64,000 nucleotides of DNA from Streptomyces sp. NBC_01241 (GTDB taxonomy: Bacteria > Actinomycetota > Actinomycetes > Streptomycetales > Streptomycetaceae). The stretch covers positions 682,001 through 746,000 of the forward strand of contig NZ_CP108494.1 in the NCBI RefSeq assembly GCF_041435435.1, given 5' to 3'. Both the position numbers and the translations under genes were made by a program. The notes below the pieces were generated by a model. The model searched no databases, had not been told where the DNA came from, and was given only the letters and a program-made list of their open reading frames with translations. Shown here piece by piece: positions 63,881 to 64,000 of this stretch (position 1 is its first letter; every line of letters starts with the position of its first letter).

Positions 63881-63929
63881 GTGGGGAATTACGTGACCAC
63901 ACGGCCGGGGAATTACGTGATCGTCCACA
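63881..63929. repeat. Right terminal repeats of the IS21 element
   Basis: GTGGGGAATTACGTGAC (63881-63897) and GGGGAATTACGTGATC (63907-63922), then GTCCACA. These are inverse to the left-end copies, 17/17 and 15/16 matches. Confidence 0.88.
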
Positions 63930-63934
63930 GCAAC
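63930..63934. repeat. Right target-site duplication GCAAC
   Basis: GCAAC immediately after the ACA end, identical to 60514-60518. Confidence 0.85.
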
Positions 63935-64000
63935 GGACGATTTCGCGTCGGGTCTTGCCCTCCTTGATGCGGCGCTCGTAGTAGTCCTGGGTGCGCGGGT
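63935..64000 (-). pseudogene. IS110-family transposase, part upstream of the IS21 insertion
   Basis: The minus strand reads TRTQDYYERRIKEGKTRREIV, the segment that directly precedes the C-terminal CLKRY(A/V)AREV box of IS110 transposases. It runs off the window edge. The gene is split by the IS21 element. Confidence 0.8.

Larger units (their letters stand above)
60519..63929 (+). mobile_element. IS21-family insertion sequence carrying a DUF6882 passenger gene
   Basis: A 3411-bp element beginning TGTCAGC-GATCACGCAATTCCCC (60519-60541) and ending with its inverse GGGGAATTACGTGATC-GTCCACA (63907-63929). A second, exact 17-bp inverted pair, GTCACGTAATTCCCCAC, lies inside (60560-60576 and 63881-63897), and a degenerate third copy is at 60583-60596. 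TGT...ACA ends, multiple internal repeats and a 4-8 bp duplication are IS21 traits, and the duplication GCAAC is perfect. It encodes istA and istB in the usual overlap plus an extra gene on the other strand. No decay is visible, so it may be recent or active. Confidence 0.92.

Overview
The window is high-GC actinobacterial DNA, almost certainly Streptomyces. Coding sequences end their codons in G or C, GTG starts and 4-base ATGA/GTGA gene overlaps are common, and many families are typical of the genus: DUF6479, DUF6328, monomeric Icd, an HSP18 regulator with its operators, split MutA/MutB, and the SWIM/SNF2 operon. No rRNA, tRNA or CRISPR array was found.

0-30 kb is mostly intact metabolic and stress genes. 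A PaoABC/Yag-type molybdenum hydroxylase operon runs off the left edge. A formate dehydrogenase/NrfD locus has collapsed into one in-frame fusion. Small VOC, GNAT, DUF1992 and DUF6328 genes follow. A secreted protein lies behind a CsoR-like copper operator. Then come a tyrosine phosphatase, the mutA-mutB-meaB methylmalonyl-CoA mutase operon, a short second Rho, an aldo/keto reductase, NDH-2 next to an orphan ctaD, an SDR, icd with a strong terminator, and an MFS exporter translationally coupled to a glutathionyl-hydroquinone reductase. A RheA-type regulator faces the broken start of an hsp18 gene across two good RheA-type operators.

30-45 kb is an accessory, decayed stretch. It holds relics of IS110-, IS701- and IS481-like transposases, an intact P450, a truncated integrase, a response-regulator relic with an apparently inverted piece, a fragmented second recombinase, a truncated ARMT1-like gene and a frameshifted AbiEii-like nucleotidyltransferase. 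An intact lipase-like hydrolase, a DUF418/HGSNAT-like membrane protein, and an ABC transporter with two-component system (four genes, one operon) are embedded in it.

45.3-51.8 kb is a tightly coupled three-gene operon: a pRiA4b ORF-3-like protein, a SNF2-family ATPase and a SWIM zinc-finger protein. It is the best candidate for an incompletely described nucleic-acid-directed system. Two relics follow it (LLM oxidoreductase and frameshifted Ser/Thr kinase), then CsbD. At 54.2-57.5 kb a GtrA-like protein diverges from a membrane-anchored molybdopterin oxidoreductase, a four-helix membrane protein and a SAM methyltransferase. A GH15 glucoamylase-like gene follows.

The right end is a precisely bounded IS21-family element (60519-63929). 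It has TGT...ACA ends, nested inverted repeats and a 5-bp target duplication GCAAC. It carries istA, istB and a DUF6882 passenger gene, and it sits inside the 3' end of an IS110-family transposase gene, next to a pcaD fragment.
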